A stretch of 64,000 bases of DNA from an uncultured Eubacteriales bacterium (GTDB lineage: Bacteria > Bacillota > Clostridia > Peptostreptococcales > Anaerovoracaceae): positions 62,001 through 126,000 of the forward strand of contig CACWSO010000004.1 of the NCBI GenBank assembly GCA_902763505.1, read 5' to 3'. Shown here piece by piece: positions 45,938 through 54,117 of this stretch (positions within the stretch are counted from its first letter, which is position 1; every line of letters starts with the position of its first letter). The notes beneath the pieces are model-generated. The model was not told the DNA's origin, did not search any database, and worked only from the letters and a program-made list of their open reading frames with translations. A program made the translations under genes and the position numbers.

Positions 45938-46663
45938 TTACTTCTGCTGTTCCATGTACTGTTCCAGCCGTCCCATGATCGTCCGATACGCGTCTTCCAC
46001 GCCGCCCAGATCACGGCGGAACCGGTCTTTATCGAGTTTCTCTTTTGTAGCGCTGTCCCAGAGACGGCATGTGTCCGGGCTGATCTCATCGGCAAGCACA
46101 ATCGTCCCATCCGCCAGCCGTCCGAATTCCAGTTTGAAGTCGACGAGTGTTACGCCGCATTCGCTCCAGAGTTTCTGCAGTTCCCGGTTCACTGTCAGTG
46201 CGTACTCTTTGATCTGTTTGATCTCGCCAGCCGTTGCAAGTTTCAGTGCGATCGCATGGTCGTCGTTGATCAGCGGATCGCCGAGGTCATCGTTCTTGTA
46301 GGAAAACTCCACGGTCGGCGCATCAAACACGATGCCCTCCTCCACGCCGTAGCGTTTTGCAAAGGACCCCGCCGAGATATTTCTGACGATGACTTCCAAA
46401 GGCACGATTGCCACCTTCTTCACGATCGTGTCCCTGTCATTGAGCTCTTCCACGAAATGGGTCGCGACGCCCTTCGTCTGCAGATAACGCATCAGAATGT
46501 TCGACATTCTGTTGTTGATGACGCCCTTTCCTTCGATTGTTCCGCGCTTGGCACCGTTGAAGGCGGTCGCATCATCTTTATAAGATACGATCAGCAGTTC
46601 CGGATCGTCCGTCGCATATACTTTTTTCGCTTTTCCTTCATATAATTGTTCTCTTTGCTTCAT
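45938..46663 (-). CDS. purC: SAICAR synthase
   Basis: 241 residues, full length. [20 protein letters not shown] near the start and the later [20 protein letters not shown] match PurC. It joins CAIR and aspartate, giving the substrate for PurB. It is the first gene of the purC-purA-purB-lysR-guaA-pyrG run. GGAGG precedes the ATG. Confidence 0.96.
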   Translation of the reverse strand: MKQREQLYEGKAKKVYATDDPELLIVSYKDDATAFNGAKRGTIEGKGVINNRMSNILMRYLQTKGVATHFVEELNDRDTIVKKVAIVPLEVIVRNISAGSFAKRYGVEEGIVFDAPTVEFSYKNDDLGDPLINDDHAIALKLATAGEIKQIKEYALTVNRELQKLWSECGVTLVDFKLEFGRLADGTIVLADEISPDTCRLWDSATKEKLDKDRFRRDLGGVEDAYRTIMGRLEQYMEQQK

Positions 46664-46701
46664 AGCACTGTGCCTCCGTATCTTAATCCATCACAATACA
46701 A

Positions 46702-46726
46702 AAATAGCCCTCTTTGAGAGCTATTT
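46702..46726 (-). terminator. Hairpin with T run in the purC leader (possible attenuator)
   Basis: AAATAGCTCTC pairs with GAGGGCTATTT (one G-T pair, 3-nt loop), followed by TTGT, about 40 nt before the purC start. No purine-riboswitch aptamer was recognised upstream. It could end upstream transcripts or attenuate purC. Confidence 0.6.
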
Positions 46727-46852
46727 CCAATACATATCATATTGCGGTTATCATATTTTTTTCGTATGGTTATATGGATTGAAATAGAATACAGAGTGGA
46801 ATTGTTCATTCTTTTGTTCAAGTTTTGCTCACGAAACATCAAAAAATAACGA

Positions 46853-46883
46853 AACCCCTTGCGCCGCAAGGGGTTTGCTGATT
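46853..46883 (-). terminator. Rho-independent terminator, second copy of a 31-nt repeat
   Basis: Identical over 31 nt to 12776-12806: hairpin ACCCCTTGCG/CGCAAGGGGT followed leftward by a T-rich run (CGTTATTTTTTG). It lies just beyond the guaA-end-like core at 46892. Confidence 0.8.
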
Positions 46884-46891
46884 CTATGGAT

Positions 46892-47023
46892 TATTCCCAC
46901 TCGATAATGTTGTTTTAGCTTCTACAATATCTCGTGGTTCATATTGCTTTTGAACCCCAATTATTATCCTTATTATATGGATTGTAATACTTTTCTGGTG
47001 CTTCTGAGGTCAAAATGTGGTCA
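46892..47023 (-). repeat. 132-nt element arm, copy B, with guaA-end-like core
   Basis: Gap-free partner of 29467-29598. It starts with TATTCCCACTCGATAAT and ends AGGTCAAAATGTGGTCA. The core again reads I-E-W-E-stop leftward. The arm overlaps the last codons of the 106-residue hypothetical gene, as copy A abuts the nucleotidyltransferase stop. Confidence 0.7.
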
Positions 47024-47330
47024 CTTGATTGTGGAGACTCGATACATCGCATCGAGTAATTCGATCGCCGAATTCACTTACGGTAAAATGTTTGGCAGAT
47101 GAAGCATATTGCGGATAGACGCACTCATTAAAGGAATCTATAAGACGTTTTACATCTCCCGGATCTTCAATATCGTACCCGCAATCGAACCAGCGGTTTC
47201 GTTCACGTTCCCTTTCCTCCTCATATTCCGTGAGAGCTATTTTATATTCTTCGTCACTATCAAATTCCTCACGTTCTGGTTTTTCGTAATCATCTTGCAA
47301 ATATTCTGTGTTGTTCTCGCAAGCATGCAT
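47010..47330 (-). CDS. Hypothetical acidic protein next to HicBA
   Basis: 106 residues, no family recognised. The first half is highly charged (EEERERERNRWFDCGYDIED), and the C-terminus (LHNQVTTF) runs into the element arm. It overlaps the HicA 3' end by 41 nt, so the true start may be further in. It is co-directional with hicBA and probably co-transcribed. Confidence 0.45.
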   Translation of the reverse strand: MHACENNTEYLQDDYEKPEREEFDSDEEYKIALTEYEEERERERNRWFDCGYDIEDPGDVKRLIDSFNECVYPQYASSAKHFTVSEFGDRITRCDVSSLHNQVTTF

Positions 47331-47484
47331 TGGCGGTGTGCCTCGATCTTATTGTGGAGTCAACAGGTACATTTCTGTTCGTTATCGGACTGTACCAGAT
47401 ATCATGGTCCCCCTTTCCGTGTCGAACAAAATAGCAACCGTGCATCCGAAGTTGATCGCGAACCTTTTTTTCATAGGTTGCCAT
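47290..47484 (-). CDS. hicA: HicA-type mRNA-interferase toxin
   Basis: 64 residues. RHGKGDHDIWYSP carries the catalytic His region of HicA (usually GSHH/GDHxxW), and IRSRHTANACLRE matches the family's C-terminal helix. HicA folds like a dsRNA-binding domain and cuts mRNA. The end (REQHRIFAR) differs from the usual A-G-I ending, so the C-terminus may be altered. It shares one base with the hicB stop. Confidence 0.75.
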   Translation of the reverse strand: MATYEKKVRDQLRMHGCYFVRHGKGDHDIWYSPITNRNVPVDSTIRSRHTANACLREQHRIFAR

Positions 47485-47720
47485 TATGCGTATGCCCTCC
47501 TAAACATCTCCGTATGATAACAGAACTCGTTACTTGTCGGGAGATTGTTTAGCGCAATCAACTCTTGGGCCGCAACTTGAACCCTTTCAATTAAGGCGTC
47601 AAAAGAACCGGATTCTAAAACAAGTCCGGGAATATCTTCGCTTGTTGCGATCCATACCTTTGCTTCGTTGTCCCATTCCACATTAACATCGTACGACATG
47701 AGTATATTTTCTCCTATCAT
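47484..47720 (-). CDS. hicB: HicB/DUF1902-type antitoxin
   Basis: 78 residues. SYDVNVEWDNEAKVWIATSE, then DIPGLVLESGSFDALIERV, is the HicB/DUF1902 partial RNase-H fold that covers the toxin. No C-terminal DNA-binding domain is visible in this short form. The start at 47718-47720 has a strong AAAGGAGG site; an internal Met at 47699 also has an AGGAG. The antitoxin precedes the toxin, the reverse of the classical hicA-hicB order. Confidence 0.75.
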   Translation of the reverse strand: MIGENILMSYDVNVEWDNEAKVWIATSEDIPGLVLESGSFDALIERVQVAAQELIALNNLPTSNEFCYHTEMFRRAYA

Positions 47721-47788
47721 AGGCCCCTCCTTTCTTAATTAATATCCAGTGCTAAACCATCTATTAAACAGGGAGGCTCTCGCGAGAC

Positions 47789-47815
47789 GACCCTGTTGCA
47801 ACAGCTGACAGGGTC
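47789..47815. repeat. Hairpin upstream of hicBA
   Basis: GACCCTGT and ACAGGGTC are separated by 11 nt. It lies in the likely promoter/leader region of hicBA and could be an operator or the end of an upstream unit. No clear T run follows on either strand. Confidence 0.4.
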
Positions 47816-47864
47816 ATCGCCCTTATAAGTAAATCTTGTTTAACTACCTACATTATAGCATTTT

Positions 47865-48107
47865 TTATACCGTTATCCCATCCCCGTTTATTTGATGGTA
47901 GATATTTAGTTTTCTTATTATATCCATGGGTTGCGGACTTGCCGCGTGCCCGGTCTGGCGGAACTTCTCTTCAAGATGCTTCTTGAAAGATTCCGTGCCT
48001 GTCATATTGAAATAATAAAAAACGATTGGATCCATTTTAAATAAGTGCCTCCGGTGCTTATTGCTTTTGCTGATGGCTGGAGATCTGCCTGATGATGGTC
48101 TCATCAC
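47865..48107 (-). pseudogene. Possible gene remnant
   Basis: A short open frame whose C-terminal 55 residues look protein-like (SFKKHLEEKFRQTGHAASPQ). The N-terminal part does not look protein-like, and no ribosome site is evident. No family was recognised. It may be the tail of a decayed gene at the junction between the HicBA locus and the catabolic cluster. Confidence 0.25.
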
Positions 48108-48169
48108 CTTCCATAAGAATCACTTCACACTCTTGGATCCTGAAGGCTTTGACTCCGCCCTATAAAAAA

Positions 48170-48202
48170 ATGACAGATAATACGTGTACTACCTGTCATC
48201 AG
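48170..48202 (-). terminator. Terminator of the catabolic cluster, repeat copy 1
   Basis: The palindromic hairpin TGACAGGTAGTACACGTATT / TATCTGTCA is followed leftward by TTTTTTTAT. The 33-nt unit differs by one base from 57647-57679. It ends the transcript leaving the OFA-type MFS gene. Confidence 0.75.
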
Positions 48203-48309
48203 AAAAATCATTTGTAATGATATGTCAAAATGCTACTGTCTCACTTTGAATATTACGGCCATACAAAGAGATAGGAAAACCAGTGCTGACCGTCAGCCAG
48301 TCATGGAGG

Positions 48310-49593
48310 CTAGAATTTTTTCTTTCCGAGTTCCTTGTTGAGTACCGGGATGGCAAGTAAGAACAATACGCCACAGACAATGGTAAATCCTATGCCCCAG
48401 GTCAAAAACTGATCTGCTGAATATCTTGTTGTGAACTGCGGTCCGATAACAGATCCTATCGACGCACCTGCCAGGAAGAATCCAAACAGTATGCCAAAGT
48501 ACTTTCCTCCGAAGGCGTCCATTACAAGTGTTGGCAACAATGCCTGTGATGCTCCGAACGCGAATGCAAATACAAGCAGCATGAGGAGAAATGCCCAAAA
48601 ATCATTACTGCCGCAGACAAAGAAGAGAATCAGAGCCGCACCAGTTCCAAGATAAAAGAAAGCCTGTGTTTTGGCCGGTCCAAGGTATTTATCTGAAACA
48701 AAACCCAGCACAAGCCCAGCGATGCCAAGGACAATTAGAAAGAGTGAATACGTCCAAGCTGCCTGCGATGCACTGCATCCAACTGCATCCTGTGTAAAAA
48801 GTATCGCATTACCCTGATAACCCGTCATGAAAGTTGCGCCGGCAATATTTCCAAGGAACAGAATCCAGAAACCTTTCATCATAAGAGCCTTCTTCCAATG
48901 TACAAACTCTTCTCCCTGTGCCGCATCTTCGCCGAGCACTTCAACTTCAGGCGGCGCCCAGCCGCGTGGTCTATAGTTAGCTGGCGCTTCAACGATAAGG
49001 AATCCGCAAACCATTACCAGCGCTCCATAAACAGCTCCCTGAAGTGCAATGCAATGCATAACGTCCATATGTCTGACAAGCCATTCCGACAGTGGAGATA
49101 TCATGGCGCTTCCTACTGTAATGCCTCCAATAACCAGACCCATAGAGAGGCCTCTAAGATCCGGGAACAGTTCGCCAACATTCGCAAGCTGTGCCACATA
49201 TACAACATACATGCAGAAAGAAGCCATGCAGCCAAACATGATAACGAACCACCATACATTTGCTACGAGCGTACTCAAAATAATAAATGCACCGAACGCC
49301 AGACCACCTGCTTTGAGCACCATTTTGTTGCCCCATTTTGCTTTCAGCGCACCACCGACAATGGAACCAGGCATACCTACAATCATCATAAACGTATATG
49401 CCAGAACGATTTGAGAAGGATCCCAGCCGTACTTCGTTGCCAAAGGCCCGATAAATACAGAAATGCAGTAAACAAATGCGGTTGCGCTGCCAACGAACAT
49501 CTGAAGAACGATGGTCACCCAGCGAAGTTTGTCTACTCGCCCTGTGTTCAGGGTGTTTTCGACAGTTTTTAAGTTGTTTTCCATTTCTTTCAC
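48310..49593 (-). CDS. MFS transporter, OFA (oxalate/formate antiporter) family
   Basis: 427 residues with about twelve membrane helices. IVGMPGSIVGGALKAKWGNK after TM2 and FPDLRGLSMGLVIGGITVGS in TM4-TM5 are typical of OFA-family carriers, which exchange small organic acids. It is the last gene of the M28 peptidase-amidohydrolase unit, so it may import the substrate or export the product of these enzymes. A perfect palindrome lies in its leader. Confidence 0.82.
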   Translation of the reverse strand: MKEMENNLKTVENTLNTGRVDKLRWVTIVLQMFVGSATAFVYCISVFIGPLATKYGWDPSQIVLAYTFMMIVGMPGSIVGGALKAKWGNKMVLKAGGLAFGAFIILSTLVANVWWFVIMFGCMASFCMYVVYVAQLANVGELFPDLRGLSMGLVIGGITVGSAMISPLSEWLVRHMDVMHCIALQGAVYGALVMVCGFLIVEAPANYRPRGWAPPEVEVLGEDAAQGEEFVHWKKALMMKGFWILFLGNIAGATFMTGYQGNAILFTQDAVGCSASQAAWTYSLFLIVLGIAGLVLGFVSDKYLGPAKTQAFFYLGTGAALILFFVCGSNDFWAFLLMLLVFAFAFGASQALLPTLVMDAFGGKYFGILFGFFLAGASIGSVIGPQFTTRYSADQFLTWGIGFTIVCGVLFLLAIPVLNKELGKKKF

Positions 49594-49637
49594 CTCTTTC
49601 GATGATAATAACGATAAAACAATTAATACCTATATAC

Positions 49638-49661
49638 AATCAATCATTCCAATGATTGATT
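49638..49661. promoter_or_regulatory. 24-bp perfect palindrome upstream of the OFA carrier gene
   Basis: AATCAATCATT-CC-AATGATTGATT is exactly symmetric and lies between the amidohydrolase stop and the carrier start. No T run follows leftward, so an operator is more likely than a terminator. Confidence 0.5.
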
Positions 49662-49671
49662 ATGACAAACA

Positions 49672-51354
49672 TTAATATCTGAAAACAGTGTTTCCGTTCA
49701 ACACTGTTTGAAGTACTGTTACCTGGTCCAAATCCATAACATCGATGGTAAGCGGATTCCTATCGAGTACGATATAATCCGCACATTTCCCCGGGGATAG
49801 AGAACCAATTTCATTCTCCCGAAACATCTGATATGCACCATTGATTGTGTATGCTTCTATCAACTGCGGAACAGCCAGACGCTCTTCTTTACCAAGGAGA
49901 AAACGTTCATCATCCGGATCTGTTATGGATTCATCAAACTTATCATTACAGTAAATATTTCGGATCACACCGGCTTTTATTCCATAGAACGGATTGTTTT
50001 CAGGGGAAACAGGGAAATCACCAGAAGCGGTGATTATGATTCCTGCATCCGTAAAAGACTTGGCTGGATACTCCCTTTCAGCACGTTCTTCCCCAAGCGC
50101 AGGTATTTCAACAGTACTGTAAAAACCAGGTTCCTTAAAGTGCCAGAAAGGCTGAATAGCCGCAATTACACCGAGTGCTTTCATTCTTGGGATATCTTCC
50201 GAATCTACAAGCTGCAAGTGAGTGATGGTGCTGCGAAAGCCTTCGTCCCTGCGTTCTGCCCTATCCTGTGCAGTCTCAAGGGCATCCAAAACCATACTCG
50301 TTGACGCGTCTCCGATACTGTGACAATGAATACTGAAGCCGGCATTCAGAACCGCTTCAAAAGATTCTTCCAGTTTCTCACATGTCCATTCCGGATATGC
50401 ATTGTAATTCTTTCCAAGCCCGGCCGCCTCATCATATGGTTCTTTTAGATAAGCAGTGTTGCCTTCCACTACACCATCAATTAGGTACTTTGCTGTTACC
50501 ACCCTGATTTCTTCATTATTGATCATATCTCTAAGTGTTTTCAATTTTTCCAGACTCTCCTCAGGGTTGTCATGGCGTATAAGCAATGATGTAGCAATAT
50601 GAGCTGTCAATTTATCTGTTTGTTGAATTTCCCTGTATATAGCTGGAGATAAATGCTGGTGCGGCGCAATAGAATTAATTGCTGTATACCCCCAGGCGTT
50701 CATTGTTCTGAGATAATGCTCTGCTGCCTGCTTACACTGCTCATCAGTGTACCTTTCTTGTAGAAGGGAAATGCTCTGACAATCAGTAAACAGACCCGTT
50801 GGATTCCCTTCCGAATCTTTGTGAATGCGGCTACCTGCTGGCGTTTCTGTATCTTTTGTAATATTGCAGAGTTGCATGGCTTTTGTATTCAACCAGATGG
50901 AATGCAAATCATAGGAACGCAGCATAATGGGTTTATCAGAACAAATCTCATCTAGCCAGGCCGCACACGGAGCCTCGTTTTGTTCTCCAACCATCCCCAT
51001 ATTGAAGCCAGCACCGAAATACTCTTCAAAATCCGTATGTGACTCTACAAATGAGCATATCGCCTGAATCGTTTTCCTTTTATCAGCAATGCCAAATAAG
51101 TCGATTTGAAACAGTTCCGTAAGAGATTTTCCCGGAACATGGGTGTGACTGTCGATGAAACCTGGAAGAACAGTTCTGCCTTCAAGATCAATGATTTCTG
51201 TGACATCTTCCGCTAACTTCAAGATTTCTGCTTCGCTTCCTGCTGCTCGGATCTTTCCATCCTCTGTCACGGCCATTGCCTGCACTGGATGGTGCTCCCA
51301 ATCTGCTCCCTCTACAGTGTATATGGTTGCGTTTTTCAATATCTTCTTGATCAT
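49672..51354 (-). CDS. Amidohydrolase 3 family metal-dependent hydrolase (YtcJ type)
   Basis: 560 residues. GRTVLPGFIDSHTHVPG (H-x-H metal ligands) near residue 65, SIHCHSIGDAS mid-protein and SLSPGKCADYIVLDRNPL near the C-terminus define the YtcJ-like amidohydrolases. They hydrolyse amide bonds in various small molecules; substrates are mostly unknown. The start lies 7 nt after the M28 peptidase stop. No signal peptide, so cytoplasmic. Confidence 0.85.
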   Translation of the reverse strand: MIKKILKNATIYTVEGADWEHHPVQAMAVTEDGKIRAAGSEAEILKLAEDVTEIIDLEGRTVLPGFIDSHTHVPGKSLTELFQIDLFGIADKRKTIQAICSFVESHTDFEEYFGAGFNMGMVGEQNEAPCAAWLDEICSDKPIMLRSYDLHSIWLNTKAMQLCNITKDTETPAGSRIHKDSEGNPTGLFTDCQSISLLQERYTDEQCKQAAEHYLRTMNAWGYTAINSIAPHQHLSPAIYREIQQTDKLTAHIATSLLIRHDNPEESLEKLKTLRDMINNEEIRVVTAKYLIDGVVEGNTAYLKEPYDEAAGLGKNYNAYPEWTCEKLEESFEAVLNAGFSIHCHSIGDASTSMVLDALETAQDRAERRDEGFRSTITHLQLVDSEDIPRMKALGVIAAIQPFWHFKEPGFYSTVEIPALGEERAEREYPAKSFTDAGIIITASGDFPVSPENNPFYGIKAGVIRNIYCNDKFDESITDPDDERFLLGKEERLAVPQLIEAYTINGAYQMFRENEIGSLSPGKCADYIVLDRNPLTIDVMDLDQVTVLQTVLNGNTVFRY

Positions 51355-51361
51355 CGATGCA

Positions 51362-53569
51362 TTACGCCTCCCTGATCATGGCTGCTAATTCTTTCAGATT
51401 ATCTGCCATCTGTTGCAGCCTTGTTTCAAGCTCTATAATCAACAAATCACGCTGCTTCTTCAGGTAATCAGTAACCGGTGCAAAGTCAGTATGTTCCTCA
51501 TCTTTCACGTAATAATACTGATCATACAAATCAACAATTGGAGAAAGCTTTCCCAGACTACTCCAATCGTCCTCGTGTTCTCCAAAGAGTTTCAGCATGT
51601 CTTCATAGGCACTTCTGCTCAACAGTTCTGCATTTCTGGTGAAACTGAAATAACCATATTCCACTTCATTGATGTGCCCCATGGCTTCCAGAATTTTATT
51701 TCGGTCTGGTGCCTCCTCTTCCAGTGCTTCTATCGTTTCCTTTATACCAAGCAGGTTAGATAGAGTCTGCTGGTATGGGTATACCGTTGACTGCTGCACG
51801 GATAAAGCTGTAAAAGATTTCAAGGTCTTCTTTATTATCTGCAGGAGCTTATAATTAAATTGTCTGAAATCTCCTGCAGTCATCTGGCAACGTCTGGATT
51901 CGAATTTCTCCGCCTCTGCCGCATATTCCAGAATCGCGATTTCCAGATCTTCTGCCACTTGATGATTTACCCCGGCTATGATGACAGCTTCTTTTGTCAT
52001 GCTGTGGACCATTTCCGCTGCAGGACCTGATGCGTCAGGATTTAAATATAGTTCTTTCAAATTTTCAGCTCTGGCTCCAACGGACCAAGGGAGCGGTTCC
52101 TCATCCAATGCTTTTGCCATCATGCCTATGACTTCAGTTGTTTTGGCCAAAAGATCATAATCGATATTGTCTTCCGAATCATAATTAGAATGATAACGGG
52201 AAAGATAATCGTGTCTCTTGCAGGTCATATCTATGCTTGGAATACCGGATGCAGCCGTTGTCCATTCATCACCAATGGTAATCATAACCGGCAGAATACT
52301 GGCCCCATTCGGTGCCAACTCTGGACAGTCCTTCGCAATCTGCTCGTAAGTATCCCTTACGAATCCAGCAGCATCACAAGAAGCAATGGCGTCCAGAAAT
52401 CCGCCTTTTTCGGCCATAACCTCATTATTCAGGACACCAACGATTCTGCCCGGCCAATCGGGGTGAGACTTCATCGCCACAAACATGCCATGTTGCCAGT
52501 CATAAGCAGTGTCACAAACGCCGTATTCTTCAGAGGATGTGAGTAGGAACTGCACCGTATAGTATGGTTTATAACCTGACATCATCATGGCTTTCGCCAG
52601 CATGGTCACTGCAGCGACCGCTCCCGTATCGTCTGCGGCAGTAAACAGATGGGCATCCTGATGTGCACAAATAAGCACCATTTTTTCCGGTTCTCCATGC
52701 CCTGTGATTTGCCCCAGAACGTTGTAACCCACGCCTCCGTCCTCTGGCCTTGTAATCGTTCCATTTGAAACAATCGTTACCACATTGCCTTCATCTCCAT
52801 CTTCCGGTGCCGTAAAAGACATTTGACCTATCATGCCCGGCATCTCAATATCACCACCAGAGCTTTTGCATTCCGTTTCGCAGGATGATTCCTGTCGTTT
52901 GATATATGTTTTCAGCCAATTACCATCCTGCTGAGAGATAAAAACAAGTGGTGGAAAATCCAATAAACTCATACCGTCCTGCCCCGCAATCATATCCGGA
53001 GCATAGCTAAAATAACCTCCTGGAGGGAGATCCGTTTCGACAGTCAGAATAATACCACTTGCACCTCTTGCCTTCGCTTCGGCGGCCTGCCAGTTGACCC
53101 ATAACGTGTCAAAAGAACTGTCAATCATGACTAGCTTTCCTCGGAAGTAGTCCGGGTCAGTGCTTATCGCATCATAATCCGCTCGATGTCCTTTCCCGAC
53201 ATAAACCACGGGTGCTTTTACTCCATCTGGTCCGGTACAAGGAAATCCTGTAATCTGAGAACCAATCAACTTTCTTTTTTTGATGGAACCCTTCTGGTCT
53301 ACTCCTTCTGAAGCACCGTTCACCAGCACGTATGCCCCGGTGTATTCACAGGCTGCTGTTGGTATTTCTTCCAGATGCACATTCTGCAGGCCAATTTCAT
53401 GAAACTCTTGAAGCAGATATTCTGAGGCCTTATGTTCTGCAGTCGATCCGCCCAAACGAAAACCTACATCTGATGTGCAAAATCCTAAAAGGGTCTTCAG
53501 GATTTTCCGGCTGTACTGTTCTTTTGTCAGCTGGACGATTGCTTCATGAAAAGTTCTATCACATTTCAT
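51362..53569 (-). CDS. M28-family zinc (amino)peptidase with inserted PA-like region
   Basis: 735 residues. Zinc ligands appear as ICAHQDAHLFTAADDTGAVA (His and paired Asp), LLTSSEEYGV (catalytic and bridging Glu) and RYHSNYDSEDN (final His). A PA-like insertion (about 115-250, FRGKLVMIDSSFDTLWVNWQ) precedes the zinc core. A C-terminal helical extension of about 230 residues is beyond the family norm. No signal peptide is visible, so it would act inside the cell on imported peptides or amides. It heads the operon with the amidohydrolase and the OFA carrier. AGGAGG precedes the ATG. Confidence 0.85.
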   Translation of the reverse strand: MKCDRTFHEAIVQLTKEQYSRKILKTLLGFCTSDVGFRLGGSTAEHKASEYLLQEFHEIGLQNVHLEEIPTAACEYTGAYVLVNGASEGVDQKGSIKKRKLIGSQITGFPCTGPDGVKAPVVYVGKGHRADYDAISTDPDYFRGKLVMIDSSFDTLWVNWQAAEAKARGASGIILTVETDLPPGGYFSYAPDMIAGQDGMSLLDFPPLVFISQQDGNWLKTYIKRQESSCETECKSSGGDIEMPGMIGQMSFTAPEDGDEGNVVTIVSNGTITRPEDGGVGYNVLGQITGHGEPEKMVLICAHQDAHLFTAADDTGAVAAVTMLAKAMMMSGYKPYYTVQFLLTSSEEYGVCDTAYDWQHGMFVAMKSHPDWPGRIVGVLNNEVMAEKGGFLDAIASCDAAGFVRDTYEQIAKDCPELAPNGASILPVMITIGDEWTTAASGIPSIDMTCKRHDYLSRYHSNYDSEDNIDYDLLAKTTEVIGMMAKALDEEPLPWSVGARAENLKELYLNPDASGPAAEMVHSMTKEAVIIAGVNHQVAEDLEIAILEYAAEAEKFESRRCQMTAGDFRQFNYKLLQIIKKTLKSFTALSVQQSTVYPYQQTLSNLLGIKETIEALEEEAPDRNKILEAMGHINEVEYGYFSFTRNAELLSRSAYEDMLKLFGEHEDDWSSLGKLSPIVDLYDQYYYVKDEEHTDFAPVTDYLKKQRDLLIIELETRLQQMADNLKELAAMIREA

Positions 53570-53606
53570 AGGAACCTCCTTCTCGAACTCATATAATTAT
53601 TACATT

Positions 53607-53635
53607 AATAAATAACATATTAAGTATTATGGCAA
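53607..53635 (-). promoter_or_regulatory. Candidate promoter of the M28 operon with possible MarR site
   Basis: TTGCCA (53630-53635), 17 nt, then TTTATT (53607-53612) on the minus strand. The spacer contains ACTTAATATGTTA, which occurs in the opposite orientation at 57379-57391, in the leader of the MFS-OYE-marR unit. This shared 13-mer is a candidate binding site for the MarR regulator. Confidence 0.4.
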
Positions 53636-53656
53636 AAAAATCTCCTTTACAGAAAC

Positions 53657-54085
53657 TTACTCAAGTTCCCGCTCCAGTCCCTTCTCCATTTTTTTCAAAA
53701 TCTTCATGATCTGATCTGATTCCTTGCTACTAATCAACGCTTTGATCTCTTTCTGCGCAGTGATCGCAGCCGGAAGCGTTTCTTCATAAAAATCTTTTCC
53801 TTTGCCAGTAATGTGTATTATAAACTCTCTGCGATCCTGATTGGATCTTTCACGTGTAACATATTTTTTCTTCTCTAGAATGTCGATGATTCTAGTCATG
53901 GAGGGCTGTTCTTTATTCAGTTCTTTTGCGAGTTCTTTCTGGTTGTATTCGCCGCTGTTGCGATAAAGTCTTCCAAGCACCATCCACTGTTCTGAGGTAA
54001 TATCATATTCTTTCAGCACTTCCCGTATTTTTTTCCTATGCAGCTGATAAACTCTGTATATTTGTGTGCTCAGTTCAAATTCCAT
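53657..54085 (-). CDS. MarR-family transcriptional regulator
   Basis: 142 residues. The winged HTH is visible as EYNQKELAKELNKEQPSMTR, then DILEKKKYVTRERSNQDRR with the wing Asp-Arg. MarR proteins typically repress the neighbouring operon until a small ligand binds. It follows the Old Yellow Enzyme gene by 32 nt and precedes the M28 operon, so it is placed to control both. Confidence 0.9.
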   Translation of the reverse strand: MEFELSTQIYRVYQLHRKKIREVLKEYDITSEQWMVLGRLYRNSGEYNQKELAKELNKEQPSMTRIIDILEKKKYVTRERSNQDRREFIIHITGKGKDFYEETLPAAITAQKEIKALISSKESDQIMKILKKMEKGLERELE

Positions 54086-54117
54086 ATTTATCTCCTTACC
54101 TCGCCCCTTTTCTTCTT

